Assembly: GCA_023437865.1 (NCBI GenBank)
Contig: JAEZFE010000213.1
Location: 1 to 6,373 of the forward strand
Direction: 5' to 3'
DNA length: 6,373 nt
Origin: Pseudomonadota bacterium
Lineage (GTDB): Bacteria; Pseudomonadota; Alphaproteobacteria; Rhodospirillales; Magnetospirillaceae
Shown here in pieces: positions 6,236 to 6,373 of the stretch. The notes below the pieces were generated by a model, which searched no databases, was not told the DNA's origin, and was given only the letters and a program-made list of their open reading frames with translations. The position numbers and the translations under genes were made by a program. The stretch's first letter is position 1, and each line of letters starts with the position of its first letter.

Positions 6236-6264
6236 TTGATTGTCATGCCCGGCTGGCCGATAGA
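6236..6264 (+). promoter_or_regulatory. Candidate promoter of the divergent gene
   Basis: TTGATT (6236-6241), a 17-base spacer and GATAGA (6259-6264) form a modest -35/-10 pair, placed so that transcription would start about 20 bases before the TTG codon at 6293. The match to consensus is weak (4/6 and 3/6). Confidence 0.3.
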
Positions 6265-6277
6265 GGGGGCGAGATCC

Positions 6278-6286
6278 AGGGAGGAG
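6278..6286 (+). promoter_or_regulatory. Ribosome-binding site selecting a TTG start
   Basis: AGGGAGGAG ends six bases before TTG at 6293. The strength and spacing of this site are the reason for choosing a non-ATG start; the next in-frame ATG (6362) has no such site. Confidence 0.7.
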
Positions 6287-6292
6287 CCGGCA

Positions 6293-6373
6293 TTGAACCA
6301 ACCCGCCGCCCCCGTCATCGAAGAAGCCGGAATCATCTATGCCTTCGCCGTCAAGGACGGCATGGCGACGCCG
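6293..6373 (+). CDS. 5' end of an unidentified gene, cut by the window edge
   Basis: Twenty-seven codons run open from TTG at 6293 to the window end. The visible peptide begins (M)NQPAAPVIEEAGIIYAF and continues into a Lys/Asp/Gly turn (AVKDGMATP). It has no signal peptide. The hydrophobic strand followed by a turn is reminiscent of the start of CorA/ZntB-type metal transporters (GLIxAFxLDGxG), but this is a weak resemblance and no function should be assigned. The gene is divergent from guaA, with 177 bases between the two starts. Confidence 0.6.
   Translation, partial: MNQPAAPVIEEAGIIYAFAVKDGMATP

Overview
The window is GC-rich (roughly two thirds G+C by eye) and compact, and looks like chromosomal DNA of an alphaproteobacterium. 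A magnetospirillum-like member of the Rhodospirillales is the best guess. The hints are GC-biased third positions, a bacteriohemerythrin gene (a family abundant in magnetospirilla), an EcfG-type stress promoter (an alphaproteobacterial signature) and the style of the GuaA and aminopeptidase P proteins. No mobile element, tRNA, rRNA or CRISPR array was found.

Layout. (1) 73-840 (+): a divergent relative of the 23S rRNA adenine methyltransferase RlmJ that keeps the SAM-pocket motifs but has DPPA where the family has DPPY. (2) 841-1086: a non-coding gap with a long imperfect palindrome and, nearer the next gene, an AT-rich island with two overlapping inverted repeats. (3) 1087-2907 (+): a full-length (606-codon) aminopeptidase P of the long XPNPEP1-like M24B type, interrupted by one in-frame TAA at codon 219. 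All metal ligands lie downstream in the same frame. (4) 2984-3934 (+): a lipoprotein with two peptidoglycan-binding (PGBD) domains, preceded by GGAAC-N17-CGTT, a match to the general-stress-response EcfG promoter. (5) 3982-4374 (-): a single-domain bacteriohemerythrin, convergent with the lipoprotein gene and sharing a 10-bp hairpin with it. (6) 4562-6115 (-): guaA, GMP synthase, with a clean intrinsic terminator. (7) 6293-6373 (+): the first 27 codons of a gene divergent from guaA, starting at TTG after a strong ribosome-binding site.

The genes do not form one pathway. guaA is housekeeping purine synthesis. The lipoprotein is probably an envelope protein made under stress. The hemerythrin is a soluble O2-binding di-iron protein with its own promoter and two nearby dyads that could be operators. 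The most notable observations are the single nonsense codon in an otherwise intact aminopeptidase P, the EcfG promoter match, and the altered catalytic motif of the RlmJ-like protein. I did not find convincing evidence of an entirely new multi-gene system.
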